The position numbers and the translations under genes were made by a program. Below, piece after piece: positions 55,352 to 63,705 of a stretch of 64,000 nucleotides of DNA. Below the pieces are notes generated by a model. That model did no database searches. It was not told the DNA's origin and worked only from the letters and a program-made list of their open reading frames with translations. The stretch spans positions 496,760 through 560,759 of the forward strand of contig NZ_LWBU01000279.1 in the NCBI RefSeq assembly GCF_001646665.1, written 5' to 3'. Positions within the stretch are counted from its first letter, which is position 1; every line of letters starts with the position of its first letter. The DNA is from Streptomyces noursei (GTDB taxonomy: Bacteria > Actinomycetota > Actinomycetes > Streptomycetales > Streptomycetaceae).

Positions 55352-56508
55352 AGTACATCGACGAGTTCCAGAACCCGGAGCTTGCGGCGCGGCTGCTCGA
55401 CGAGATCAGGGCCACCGTGACCAGGCCCTGGGCGCTGATGGAGGTGTGCGGCGGCCAGACGCACACCATCATCCGCCACGGCATCGACCAACTCCTCCCC
55501 CAGGAGGTGGAGTTGATCCACGGCCCGGGCTGTCCGGTGTGCGTGACCCCGCTGGAGGTGATCGACAAGGCGTTGGAGATCGCCTCCCGCCCCGAGGTGA
55601 TCTTCTGCTCCTTCGGCGACATGCTGCGAGTGCCGGGCACCGGCCGTGACCTGTTCCAGGTACGCGGGGAGGGCGGCGACGTCCGGGTGGTGTACTCGCC
55701 GCTGGACGCCCTGCGGATCGCGGAGGAGAACCCGGATCGTGAGGTCGTCTTCTTCGGCATCGGCTTCGAGACCACCGCGCCGCCCAACGCGATGGCCGTC
55801 CACCAGGCGCGCAAGCGCGGCATCGGCAACTTCAGCCTGCTGGTGTCGCACGTCCGGGTCCCGCCCGCGATCGAGGCGATCATGCAGTCGCCCGACTGCC
55901 GTGTCCAGGGCTTCCTCGCGGCCGGTCACGTGTGCAGCGTGATGGGGACGGAGGAGTACCCCGGTCTCGCCGAGCGGTTCGGGGTGCCCATCGTGGTCAC
56001 CGGTTTCGAGCCGCTCGACATCCTCGAAGGCGTACGGCGCACCGTGCGCCAGCTGGAGCGGGGCGAGCACACGGTGGAGAACGCCTACGAGCGGGCCGTC
56101 CGGCCGGAGGGCAACCCCGTCGCGCGCGCCATGCTGGACGACGTGTTCGAGGTGACCGACCGGGCCTGGCGCGGAATCGGCGTCATCCCCGCCAGTGGCT
56201 GGCGGCTGTCCCCGCGCTACCGGGACCACGACGCCGAGCACCGCTTCCAGGTGGGTGACATCACCACCCGTGAGCCGGCCGAGTGCCGCAGCGGAGAGGT
56301 GCTGCAAGGACTGCTGAAGCCGCACGAGTGCGAGGCGTTCGGCACCACGTGCACGCCGCGAACCCCGCTCGGGGCCACCATGGTCTCCAGCGAGGGCGCG
56401 TGCGCCGCCTACTACCTGTACCGGCGGCTCGACCTGCCGGCCCGCGCGGTGCCGGTCACGGCCCCGGCGACCACCCCCCGCACCCTGGAGGGCAGCCCCG
56501 TTGTCTGA
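55348..56508 (+). CDS. hypD: Hydrogenase formation scaffold HypD
   Basis: 386-residue iron-sulfur scaffold on which the Fe(CN)2CO group is built. MEVCGGQTHTI, HGPGCPVCVTP, GFLAAGHVCSVMG and the C-terminal [4Fe-4S] Cys set (ECRSGEVL, KPHECEAFGTTCTPRTPLG, EGACAAYY) are present. GTG start. Overlaps the TTG start of hypE by 8 nt. Confidence 0.95.
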   Translation: MKYIDEFQNPELAARLLDEIRATVTRPWALMEVCGGQTHTIIRHGIDQLLPQEVELIHGPGCPVCVTPLEVIDKALEIASRPEVIFCSFGDMLRVPGTGRDLFQVRGEGGDVRVVYSPLDALRIAEENPDREVVFFGIGFETTAPPNAMAVHQARKRGIGNFSLLVSHVRVPPAIEAIMQSPDCRVQGFLAAGHVCSVMGTEEYPGLAERFGVPIVVTGFEPLDILEGVRRTVRQLERGEHTVENAYERAVRPEGNPVARAMLDDVFEVTDRAWRGIGVIPASGWRLSPRYRDHDAEHRFQVGDITTREPAECRSGEVLQGLLKPHECEAFGTTCTPRTPLGATMVSSEGACAAYYLYRRLDLPARAVPVTAPATTPRTLEGSPVV

Positions 56509-57568
56509 CACGTACACAGGGCCGGACGTCCTGTCCTGGACCTGTCCCGCCCCGCTGCGGGACCGGCCGCGGGTGGTGATGGGCCACGGTGGAGGCGGCG
56601 CGATGTCCGCCGAGCTGGTGGAGCAGGTCTTCCTGCCCGCCCTGGCGGGCCCGGCGCCCGGTGGGCTGACCGACTCGGCCACCGTCGAGCTCGGCGGGGC
56701 GCGGCTCGCGTTCTCCACCGACTCGTTCGTGGTACGGCCCTTGTTCTTCCCCGGTGGCAGCATCGGGGACCTCGCCGTCAACGGCACGGTCAACGATCTC
56801 GCGATGAGCGGGGCCCGGGCCGCCTACCTGTCGTGCGGCGTCATCCTGGAGGAGGGCGTCGAGATCGCCACGGTGGGCCGGGTGGCCGAGGCGCTGGGCG
56901 CCGCCGCCCGCACCGCCGGTGTGCGGGTGGTGACGGGCGACACCAAGGTCGTGGAGGCCGGTCACGGCGACGGCGTCTACATCAACACCTCGGGCATCGG
57001 GCTGGTCCCGCCCGGTGTCGACCTGCGTCCGGAGCGGGTCGTGCCGGGCGACGTGGTCATCGTCAGCGGGGCGATCGGGCTCCACGGGGTGGCCATCCTG
57101 AGCGAGCGCGAGAACCTCGGCTTCGAAGCGGAGATCGAGAGCGACTGCGCGGCGCTCGGCGGCCTGGTCGAGTCGATGCTCGCCGTCACCCCGGATCTCC
57201 ATGTGCTGCGCGACCCCACCCGAGGGGGCCTGGCCGCGTCGCTCAACGAGATCGCGGCGGCCTCGGGCACCGGGGTCGTCGTCCAGGAGCGTGCCGTCCC
57301 GGTCCCCGCGCCGGTGGCCGGCGCCTGCGCGATCCTGGGCCTGGATCCGATGTACGTGGCCAACGAGGGCAAGCTGGTGGCGTTCGTGCCGCGGGAGCAC
57401 GCCGACGCGGTCCTCGCCGCGATGCGGGCGCACCCCTTGGGCGCCGAGGCGGCGGTCATCGGTGAGGCGGTGGCCGAGCACCCGGGCATGGTGGTGGCCC
57501 GCACCGGCCTGGGCGGGACGCGGGTGGTGGACATGCCGCTCGGGGAGCAGCTCCCCCGGATCTGCTGA
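56501..57568 (+). CDS. hypE: Hydrogenase maturation dehydratase HypE
   Basis: 355-residue enzyme dehydrating its own C-terminal thiocarboxamide to thiocyanate for the Fe cyanide ligands. The C-terminus PRIC carries the essential Cys. Nucleotide-binding regions: VMGHGGGGAMSAELV, FSTDSFVVRPLFFPGG, VTGDTKVVEAGHGDGVYINT and LRDPTRGGLAASLNEI. The TTG start is taken because GGAGGG lies about 9 nt upstream; no better start exists before the conserved part. Last gene of the hydrogenase run; a hairpin follows. Confidence 0.94.
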   Translation: MSDTYTGPDVLSWTCPAPLRDRPRVVMGHGGGGAMSAELVEQVFLPALAGPAPGGLTDSATVELGGARLAFSTDSFVVRPLFFPGGSIGDLAVNGTVNDLAMSGARAAYLSCGVILEEGVEIATVGRVAEALGAAARTAGVRVVTGDTKVVEAGHGDGVYINTSGIGLVPPGVDLRPERVVPGDVVIVSGAIGLHGVAILSERENLGFEAEIESDCAALGGLVESMLAVTPDLHVLRDPTRGGLAASLNEIAAASGTGVVVQERAVPVPAPVAGACAILGLDPMYVANEGKLVAFVPREHADAVLAAMRAHPLGAEAAVIGEAVAEHPGMVVARTGLGGTRVVDMPLGEQLPRIC

Positions 57569-57582
57569 CCGGTGCCCGCCGT

Positions 57583-57623
57583 CGGGCCCGCCGCCACCGG
57601 TGCCTCCCGGACCGGCGGGCCCG
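57583..57623. terminator. Terminator after hypE
   Basis: Perfect 11-bp stem (CGGGCCCGCCG / CGGCGGGCCCG) with a 19-nt loop, between hypE and the convergent small zinc-ribbon gene. Confidence 0.6.
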
Positions 57624-57652
57624 GCTCCCGCCGGATGCGCGCGCCCGTGGGC

Positions 57653-57883
57653 TCAGGCGGTCGGGCCCCGCCTGCCGGGGCGGGTGTCCAGGGTCCAGGT
57701 GTGGGTGCAGCCGGGGCACTGGAGGTGGACCCGCGGGCCCTCGTTGGCTATGAGGTAGCGCCAGTGGTCGGAGCAGTTGCGCCGTTCCGCGCAGGTGACG
57801 CAGTCCCGGGCGTCGTCGCACCCCGGACACGGGACCCAGGCGCGGCGGGCCCGGTCCGCCTGCGGGTCAATGGGAAGCCGCAT
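57653..57883 (-). CDS. Small Cys-rich (zinc-ribbon-like) protein
   Basis: 76 residues with CPGC, CVTC, a further Cys in RRNCSDHW and a second CPGC (LQCPGCTHTW), so it probably binds zinc. The start ATG overlaps the end of the upstream DUF6400 gene by 17 nt, so the two are co-translated. Role unknown; location next to the hydrogenase cluster may be chance, as it is on the opposite strand. Confidence 0.65.
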   Translation of the reverse strand: MRLPIDPQADRARRAWVPCPGCDDARDCVTCAERRNCSDHWRYLIANEGPRVHLQCPGCTHTWTLDTRPGRRGPTA

Positions 57884-58118
57884 CGCCCGCGTCCCGTCCG
57901 GGCAGCACGCCGGCCTCGACCAGCATGGCGTACGTCCGCTCCTGCTCGGCGTCCAGACCCGAGTACAGCAGGCGGTGCGCCTCGTCCTCCGCGCGGAGCA
58001 CGGCCGGGGGGTCCCAGTCGTCACCGAGGGCGGCCACCACCGCGGCGCGCCGGCGGGACTCCTCCAGGGTGAGGTCGAGCGAGAAGGCCACGGAGTCGTG
58101 GCCGGGGCTGTCGTTCAT
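57867..58118 (-). CDS. DUF6400-like small protein
   Basis: 83 residues, soluble and helical (FSLDLTLEESRRRAAVVAALG, LLYSGLDAEQERTYAML). Similar small proteins are found in Streptomyces, often beside a Cys-rich partner like the one downstream. No catalytic motif. The ATG has GGAAAGTGCTCC upstream, a modest ribosome site. Confidence 0.65.
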   Translation of the reverse strand: MNDSPGHDSVAFSLDLTLEESRRRAAVVAALGDDWDPPAVLRAEDEAHRLLYSGLDAEQERTYAMLVEAGVLPGRDAGDAASH

Positions 58119-58544
58119 GCGCGGAGCACTTTCCTACGGGGATGTCACTGGTCCCAGCCACCTGTACCAGCGGGGGTCTCCGTGCCGGAAGGCATTGTGA
58201 CGGACCTCATCCGGGGCGGAGCCGGGCGGCGGGCGGCCGGGATGCCGTCCGTCGGCCGTTCCGCGGGCGGGCACCACGGCGCAGACCCACGCCCGGAACT
58301 GAGGCGCCCCACATACGTCTCTGACCTGTGCGTTTCAGCGTTTCGCGGCACGAGCACGTCCCCGTCGACCGCCAAGAAGTCGGGCGCCGCGCCATGCGGA
58401 CCGTGACCGGCAAGGTCATCGAGGCGGACTGGACGCCGTGGGGCGAGGGTTCGCTGGGCAAGGTCCACCCTTCGGGGCCGCGGCGCCGACCGATGCGGGC
58501 GACGAGGTGATCATATAGATCAAGGAGAAGGACTCCACGTGACC
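58119..58544. other. Region without recognised gene before transposase remnant
   Basis: No convincing gene. It includes a 5-bp inverted repeat TGATC-ATATA-GATCA (58508-58522) followed by AAGGAGAAGG and GTG, but the frame from that GTG is short and enters the transposase remnant on the wrong strand. Short open frames at 58328-58510 lack family similarity. Confidence 0.5.
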
Positions 58545-58687
58545 GGCCGGCGCCCTGTTGCGCCTTGTCCGCCCAGCACTTCACGCTGCCTCGGCGAGCG
58601 CGTCGATGATGCCGTGCGTGCGGGCGGCGGTCAGGTCGTGGGTGGACCCGATCAGCGCTGGTGAGGCCCACAAAAGCCGTCCGGTGC
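58545..58687 (-). pseudogene. IS5-like DDE transposase fragment
   Basis: Minus-strand remnant of a DDE transposase. GRLLWASPALIGSTHDLTAA and RTHGIIDALAEA in one frame are followed, after loss of about one base, by VKCWADKAQQGAG in another frame; intact Streptomyces IS transposases have these segments joined, with GxxHD and the CWADKAYQGAG Asp. About 48 codons survive; no terminal inverted repeats are seen. Evidence of an old insertion at the edge of the hydrogenase region. Confidence 0.7.
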
Positions 58688-58771
58688 GAACGCGAACCGC
58701 ATGCCGGACCGCGCCGCATGACGGCGCGAGGACCCCGCCGGATGCCGGAGTCCTCGCGGTCGCGTGCCGTG

Positions 58772-60310
58772 TCAGTGGCTGCCGGCGAGTTCGCCGGTAA
58801 GCCTGCCGTGGAGCTCGGCGCTCCGGTCGTTCAGCCCGGTGATCTCGACGGTCTTGCCGCGCTGGGCGTACTTCGTCTCGACGGCGTCGAGGGCGGCCAC
58901 CGAGGAGGCGTCCCAAATGTGCGCGGCGGACAGGTCGATGACGACCTTGTCGGGGTCGGTGGCGTAGTCGAACCGGCCGACGAGGTCGTTGGAGGAGGCG
59001 AAGAACAGCTCGCCGGTCACGCGGTAGACCACCGTCCGGCCATCCGAGCCGGCCACGGCGGTGACCTCGGCAAGGTGGGCCACACGCTTGGCGAAGACGA
59101 CCATGGCCGTGACCGAGCCCACGACGACACCGACCGCGAGGTTGTGAGTGGCGACCACGCAGGCGACGGTGATCACCATGATGGCGATCTCCCCGGCGGG
59201 CATCCGCTTGAGGGTCTTCGGGGCGACGGAGTGCCAGTCGAAGGTTGCGAACGACACCATGATCATGACGGCGACGAGGGCGGCCATGGGGATGTCGGAG
59301 ACGACCGGTCCGAAGACGATGCACAGCATCATCAGGAAGGCGCCGGCGAGGAAGGTGGAGAGGCGGGTGCGGGCACCGGAGACCTTCACGTTGATCATCG
59401 TCTGTCCGATCATGGCGCAACCACCCATGCCGCCGAAGAAGCCGGTGACGACGTTGGCGATGCCCTGGCCGATGGACTCGCGGGTCTTGTTGGAATGGGT
59501 GTCGGTGATCTCGTCGACGAGCTTGGCGGTCATCAGCGACTCCATCAGACCGACCAGCGCCATCGCGAACGCGTACGGGGCAATCGTCGTCAGCGTGTCC
59601 AGGGTGAACGGCACGTCCGGCAGCCCGGGGACCGGCAGGGACGACGGCAGGGCGCCCTTGCCGCCGACGGTCGGCACCGCGATGGCCGCGCCGACGGTGA
59701 TCACGGTCAGGATCACGATGGAGACCAGCGGCGCCGGGATCACGGTGGTGATCCTCGGGAAGAACACCATCAGCGCCAGGCCGCCGACGATCAGCGGGTA
59801 CACGGCCCAGGGCACGTCGCGCATCTCCGGCACCTGGGCCATGAAGATCAGAATGGCGAGGGCGTTGACGAAGCCGACCATCACCGAACGCGGGATGAAC
59901 CGCATGAGCCTTGCCACCCCGACCGCACCCAGGACGACCTGGAAGACGCCGGCCAGGATGACGGCGGCGACCAGGTGGCCCAGACCGTGCTCACGGTTCA
60001 GCGGAGCGATGACCAGCGCGACGGCGCCGGTAGCGGCGGAGATCATCGCCCGCCGGCCGCCGACGATCGAGATGACGACGGCCATGGTGAAGGAGGCGAA
60101 CAGGCCGATCGCCGGGTCGACGCCCGCGATGATCGAGAACGAGATCGCCTCGGGGATCAGCGCGAGCGCGACGACCAGGCCCGCGAGGACCTCGGTGCGC
60201 CACACCTTCGGGTCGGAGATCCAGTCGGGCTTCAGGCCGCGCAGACGCGCAGCCGGGGACACAGCAGTGGCAGCAGAGAACAAGGGGGAGAGCCTGTCGA
60301 ACTCGGGCAC
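58772..60310 (-). CDS. SulP-family inorganic anion transporter with STAS domain
   Basis: 512-residue membrane transporter for sulfate, bicarbonate or similar anions. The N-terminal membrane domain of about 12-14 helices starts after LKPDWISDPKVWRTEVLAG and has the SulP signature AISFSIIAGVDPAIGLFAS; NVVTGFFGGMGGCAMIGQT is a further hallmark. The C-terminal STAS domain (about 400-500, VIDLSAAHIWDASSVAALD) is regulatory. No carbonic anhydrase domain is attached. GTG start with AGGAG unusually close to it; a GTG 17 codons later is an alternative. Divergent from a MerR regulator, which probably controls it. Confidence 0.92.
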   Translation of the reverse strand: MPEFDRLSPLFSAATAVSPAARLRGLKPDWISDPKVWRTEVLAGLVVALALIPEAISFSIIAGVDPAIGLFASFTMAVVISIVGGRRAMISAATGAVALVIAPLNREHGLGHLVAAVILAGVFQVVLGAVGVARLMRFIPRSVMVGFVNALAILIFMAQVPEMRDVPWAVYPLIVGGLALMVFFPRITTVIPAPLVSIVILTVITVGAAIAVPTVGGKGALPSSLPVPGLPDVPFTLDTLTTIAPYAFAMALVGLMESLMTAKLVDEITDTHSNKTRESIGQGIANVVTGFFGGMGGCAMIGQTMINVKVSGARTRLSTFLAGAFLMMLCIVFGPVVSDIPMAALVAVMIMVSFATFDWHSVAPKTLKRMPAGEIAIMVITVACVVATHNLAVGVVVGSVTAMVVFAKRVAHLAEVTAVAGSDGRTVVYRVTGELFFASSNDLVGRFDYATDPDKVVIDLSAAHIWDASSVAALDAVETKYAQRGKTVEITGLNDRSAELHGRLTGELAGSH

Positions 60311-60461
60311 ACTCCTACGGCAGGCCGAGGCGTGCGGGAAGGTCGTGCAGGGGCCGGGCCGGCACCCCGCGGGCGGCACCGTGGAATGCGGAGCCGGAAG
60401 TCGAGGACGGACGGGTCGGGACCTGCACAAGAGCGGGGCCCTCACGTCCGGCTGCGAAGCC

Positions 60462-60506
60462 TCACGGCGGGCAGGCGGCGGCGCCGGGCGTCCTGGGCTC
60501 GCGCAC
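60462..60506 (-). CDS. Possible 14-aa leader peptide of SulP transcript
   Basis: GTG frame of 14 codons (VREPRTPGAAACPP, then TGA) preceded by AGGAG with 6-nt spacing, a near-ideal Streptomyces ribosome site. It lies in the long leader of the anion-transporter gene. A leader for attenuation is possible; chance cannot be excluded. Confidence 0.3.
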   Translation of the reverse strand: MREPRTPGAAACPP

Positions 60507-60600
60507 GCTTTTCTCCTGCAGGAATCGCATATTCGCCGGGGCGCCATCGGCCCCGACACGGCAACGGTGGGGCAGCGCCACGCCATCCTCACCACCAGCA

Positions 60601-60621
60601 ACTCTACCCTAACGTTAGAGT
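60601..60621. promoter_or_regulatory. MerR-type operator dyad
   Basis: ACTCTA and TAGAGT frame a central CTAACGTTAG palindrome (60609-60618). This dyad is the form expected between -35 and -10 of a MerR-controlled promoter and lies 67 bp before the merR-like gene, in the divergent region with SulP. Confidence 0.65.
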
Positions 60622-60687
60622 AGGTATCGGTGGTGCCCACCCGGGGCCGGGAACGCCGACGACGAGCAGAGCCGGAGGATCACGGGC

Positions 60688-61170
60688 GTGGACAGCAAGC
60701 ACATGCAGATCGGCGAGGTCGCCGCGCGCACGGAGCTGTCCCTGCGCACCATCCGGCACTACGAGGAGACCGGGCTGGTCGTCCCGTCCGCCCGCTCGCG
60801 GGGCGGCTTCCGTCTCTACACCGAAGCCGACGTCGCCCGGCTCATGGTCATCCGCCGCATGAAGCCGCTCGGCTTCACCCTGGACCAGATGCGCGACCTG
60901 CTGGAAGCCACCGACCTCCTCGACGCCGACACGGGCGTCGAGGAGCGCGACGCCCTCCTGGAACGCGTACGGACCTACCAGCTGGCCGCCGCCGAGCAAG
61001 TGGAGAAGCTGCGGGTCCAACTGGCCCGCGCCGAAGACTTCACCGCCACCCTGGACGCCCGCCTGGAGCGGAACACCCCGGTGGCCCGCGCGCAGGCGGG
61101 CGACACCATGATGCGGCCGGGGATCCTCGACGACGAACAGGCCAGGGCGATGCCCCGACCGAGGGAGTGA
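60688..61170 (+). CDS. MerR-family transcriptional regulator
   Basis: 160 residues. HTH: MQIGEVAARTELSLRTIRHYEE; wing and second helix: GFRLYTEADVARLMVIRRMK, LGFTLDQMRDLLEA. A dimerising coiled coil follows (about 85-125). The C-terminus has no Cys, so metal sensing of the classical MerR kind is unlikely. GTG start with GGAGGA about 10 nt upstream. Divergent from SulP; the dyad between them is its likely binding site. Confidence 0.9.
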   Translation: MDSKHMQIGEVAARTELSLRTIRHYEETGLVVPSARSRGGFRLYTEADVARLMVIRRMKPLGFTLDQMRDLLEATDLLDADTGVEERDALLERVRTYQLAAAEQVEKLRVQLARAEDFTATLDARLERNTPVARAQAGDTMMRPGILDDEQARAMPRPRE

Positions 61171-61345
61171 CCGACGATCACGGCGGGACGCGGCACGGCA
61201 GGCTCCGGGGCCCGGTCGGCCGGCGCCCGTACCAGGTCGTGCGTCCGTGGCACGGCCGCCACTCCCCGCTCAGCCCCGGCCGGCCCGTCAGATCCAGGAC
61301 GACCGTGTGCCATTCGCCGGACATTGCGGTGCCAGGCAACAGCAC
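61150..61345 (-). pseudogene. Possible decayed alpha/beta-hydrolase
   Basis: On the minus strand SIVLLPGTAMSGEW (about 61305-61345) resembles an alpha/beta-hydrolase N-terminal strand and oxyanion loop, and VIVGHSLGRGIAL (about 61145-61180), in another frame, resembles the nucleophile elbow, about 55 codons later as expected. The second part is antisense to the 3' end of the MerR gene, so this may be coincidence. The remaining interval 61171-61539 shows no other gene. Confidence 0.3.
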
Positions 61346-61539
61346 GATGCTCGGACGGGTCAGCGGTGGGAGCGGGCCCGGCCGTGACCACCCTGGTAAC
61401 GCCCCGCCGGCGTCGTCAGCTCCCGGCGACGCCCCTTTCGGGTCCGCCCTCCAATCCTGGCTCTTCGTCGGCGGGGGCAAGCCAGGGGCGGACGGCGGGA
61501 CCGGGCACATGCTCCCCTCCGCCATCCGCCCCTGTCGGG

Positions 61540-62970
61540 TCAGTCGGATATGTCGATCTTCCCGTTGGGCGTCGCGTGCTGCTCGGCTGCGGGCGCAGAG
61601 CCGGTGCGCGTGGTGATGCCCTTGAGGAGTTCGGCCACGTCCATGCCCGTGGCGGAGGTGAGCAGTTCCATTCCCTGGGCGACGTTGTCGGTGACCGTGC
61701 GCGTCAGCTTGCTCGCGCCGTCGGTGGAAATGACCGTCATCTTGTCGATCGCAGCCAGTGGTTCGGCCGCCTTGCCGACGACCTGCGGCAGGACCTCGAC
61801 CAGCATCTGGAGTACCGCCGCGTCACCATACTGGGCGAAGGCGTCGGCCTTCTTGCGCATGGCCTCGGCCTCGGCCGATCCCTTCGCGGCGATGGCGGCG
61901 GCCTGTGCCTCGCCCTCGATGCGTACGGCGTCGGCGAGCGCCGCCCGGTGGGCCTTCTCGCCCTCACCGGTCAGCCGGGCACGCTGCGCTTCCGCCTCGG
62001 CCTCCTTGACCTGCGCGACACGACGCGCCTCGGCCTCCTGCTCGGCCTGGTAGCGGGCCGCGTCGGCCGGCTTGCGGACCCTGGTGTCGAGCTCGCGGTC
62101 GGTGAGCGCGGCCTGCCGCTCGGCGACCTTCTCCTGCTGGCTGAGGATCTCCTGCTGGCGGTCCGCTTCGGCGAGCGGGCCGGCAGCAGCGGCCTTCGCC
62201 GCGGCCTCGTCGGTCTCGGCCTTGATCTCGGCCTGCTTGAGCGCGAACGTCCGCTGGGCGATCGCGATCTCCTCCTCGGCCTTCAGCCGGGCCTGCTCCG
62301 ACGCCCGTCGGGCCACCGCCTCAGCAATGTCGGCCTCCTGCTTGGCCCTCGCCGCCTCGGGCCGGCCGAGGTCCTCCAGGTAGGAGCCCTCGGTCGTGAT
62401 GTCCTGGATCTGGAAGGCGTCCAGGACCAGGCCCTGGCCGGAGAGGCTGGCCTCGGCCTCCTCGGCCACCTGCCCGGCGAACGCCGCCCGGTCGCGGATG
62501 ATGTCCTCGACGGACATCCGCCCGACGATGGACCGCAGGGCACCGGACAGCACCTCCTGCGTGAAGCCGACGATGCCGTCCTGCTGCATCAGGAACCGCT
62601 GGGCGGCCGCCCGGATCGAGTCCTCGCCACCACCGACCTTGACGATGGCGACGCCTTCGAGGTTGGCCTTCACACCGCGCAGAGTGACCGCGCCACGGAC
62701 GGCGACGGGTATGTGACGGGAGGACAGGTCGAGGGTGAACTTCTGCTGGACGAAGGGCACGACGAAGACCCCGCCGCCGACCACGACCTTCTGGCCGCTG
62801 TTGTCGGTGAAGACGCGTCCCGTCTCGGGGTCGGTGGACCTCTTCCCCCGGCGGCCCGTGATGATGAAAGCCTCGCTCGGACCGGCGACCTTGTACCGCG
62901 TGATCACGACGAGGGCGAGCAGTACGAGGAGTACGACGACTCCCACCACTGCGACGACGACTGGACTCAT
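61540..62970 (-). CDS. Flotillin / SPFH-domain membrane protein
   Basis: 476 residues. One N-terminal transmembrane helix (VVVAVVGVVVLLVLLALVVI), then an SPFH/PHB domain (about 25-200, VFVVPFVQQKFTLDLSSRHI, GYLED-like SYLEDLGRPEA) and a long Ala/Glu/Lys coiled coil with AE-rich repeats to about 380. Such proteins organise membrane domains and often pair with NfeD, as here (gene 77 bp upstream). AGGAGGG is about 9 nt before the ATG. An open frame runs further upstream, but lacks a membrane helix and flotillin similarity. Confidence 0.92.
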   Translation of the reverse strand: MSPVVVAVVGVVVLLVLLALVVITRYKVAGPSEAFIITGRRGKRSTDPETGRVFTDNSGQKVVVGGGVFVVPFVQQKFTLDLSSRHIPVAVRGAVTLRGVKANLEGVAIVKVGGGEDSIRAAAQRFLMQQDGIVGFTQEVLSGALRSIVGRMSVEDIIRDRAAFAGQVAEEAEASLSGQGLVLDAFQIQDITTEGSYLEDLGRPEAARAKQEADIAEAVARRASEQARLKAEEEIAIAQRTFALKQAEIKAETDEAAAKAAAAGPLAEADRQQEILSQQEKVAERQAALTDRELDTRVRKPADAARYQAEQEAEARRVAQVKEAEAEAQRARLTGEGEKAHRAALADAVRIEGEAQAAAIAAKGSAEAEAMRKKADAFAQYGDAAVLQMLVEVLPQVVGKAAEPLAAIDKMTVISTDGASKLTRTVTDNVAQGMELLTSATGMDVAELLKGITTRTGSAPAAEQHATPNGKIDISD

Positions 62971-63047
62971 GGCGTATATCCCTCCTGCCTTCCCGAGGAG
63001 GGCAGATCGATGGGGGTGGTGGTCAAAATGGAGGACGAACGGGCAGG

Positions 63048-63557
63048 TCAGCGCTCGACGAGACGTACGCGAACCGAAGTGGGCGACAACGTCTCCTCGA
63101 CCCACACCTCGGCACCGCGCTGCACGGGATCGTCCGACCTGGCGGCGAACTTCACCGGCTGGCCGGCCACCTGGAGCAGCACCTCTCCGTAGCCGTCCGC
63201 CGGGATGGCCGTGACGACGGAACCGGCGATGCCGATGAGGTCGCTGCCACGCGGGGCGGCTGCGTTCCGGTCCCTCATGAGGCTCCCGCTCAGTCGCCAG
63301 GCCAGCCACCCGGCACCGATGCCGGCCAGCGCCCCGGCCGCGGTGGCCGGGCCCGCACCCAGACCGGTGCTGCCGAGAACGATCGCGCCCGTGAAGCCCA
63401 GCATCGAGACGAATCCCGCCATGACCGGCAGCGACAGCCACCCATCGAAGAGCCCGCCCAAGGCCCCGTCGAAGAAACCTTCCAGCACTCCGTCCAGGAC
63501 GAGCGCGGCAGCGAGCAGCACGATCCCCGCTATGCCGAGACCGAGAAACAAGCCCAT
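63048..63557 (-). CDS. NfeD-like membrane protein with OB-fold
   Basis: 169 residues. Several hydrophobic segments (LGIAGIVLLAAALVLDGVL; LPVMAGFVSMLGFTGAIVL; AAGALAGIGAGWLAW) and a C-terminal OB-fold (DLIGIAGSVVTAIPADGYGEV, then EVWVEETLSPTSVRVRLVE) typical of NfeD1b proteins. First gene of an operon with flotillin; the pair is thought to act in membrane microdomain organisation. Confidence 0.85.
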   Translation of the reverse strand: MGLFLGLGIAGIVLLAAALVLDGVLEGFFDGALGGLFDGWLSLPVMAGFVSMLGFTGAIVLGSTGLGAGPATAAGALAGIGAGWLAWRLSGSLMRDRNAAAPRGSDLIGIAGSVVTAIPADGYGEVLLQVAGQPVKFAARSDDPVQRGAEVWVEETLSPTSVRVRLVER

Positions 63558-63705
63558 GTCCGCACCTCCCTACCGCGGGTGGTCCCCGAGGTGACCAGAT
63601 GATCCCATCCGCCCACGCCTGCGTGCACTGCCAGGCACCGGCAGCTTTGACGCCTCATCAATGCCGACCTTGTGCGCCGTGGCCGCTCGTCGCCTCGCCG
63701 TCGGT

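Larger units (their letters stand above)
60311..60687. other. Divergent SulP/MerR intergenic region
   Basis: 377 bp. It contains a short SD-led frame on the minus strand (60462-60506) and a MerR-type dyad at 60601-60621. Apart from these nothing gene-like is seen. Placement of the dyad near merR gives the SulP transcript a leader of about 290 nt. Confidence 0.55.

Noticed and set aside
58395..58510. Short plus-strand frame MRTVTGKVIEADWTPWGEG
   Set aside because: Only about 38 codons with no convincing ribosome site or match I recognise; left as unannotated.
58661..60862. A 733-codon plus-strand open frame rich in His/Asp/Gly
   Set aside because: Antisense shadow of the SulP gene and part of merR; no family pattern.
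61540..63441. A longer flotillin start 157 codons upstream
   Set aside because: The upstream extension runs antisense-free through the NfeD coding region in another frame and lacks homology; the ATG at 62970 has AGGAGGG and opens the membrane helix.
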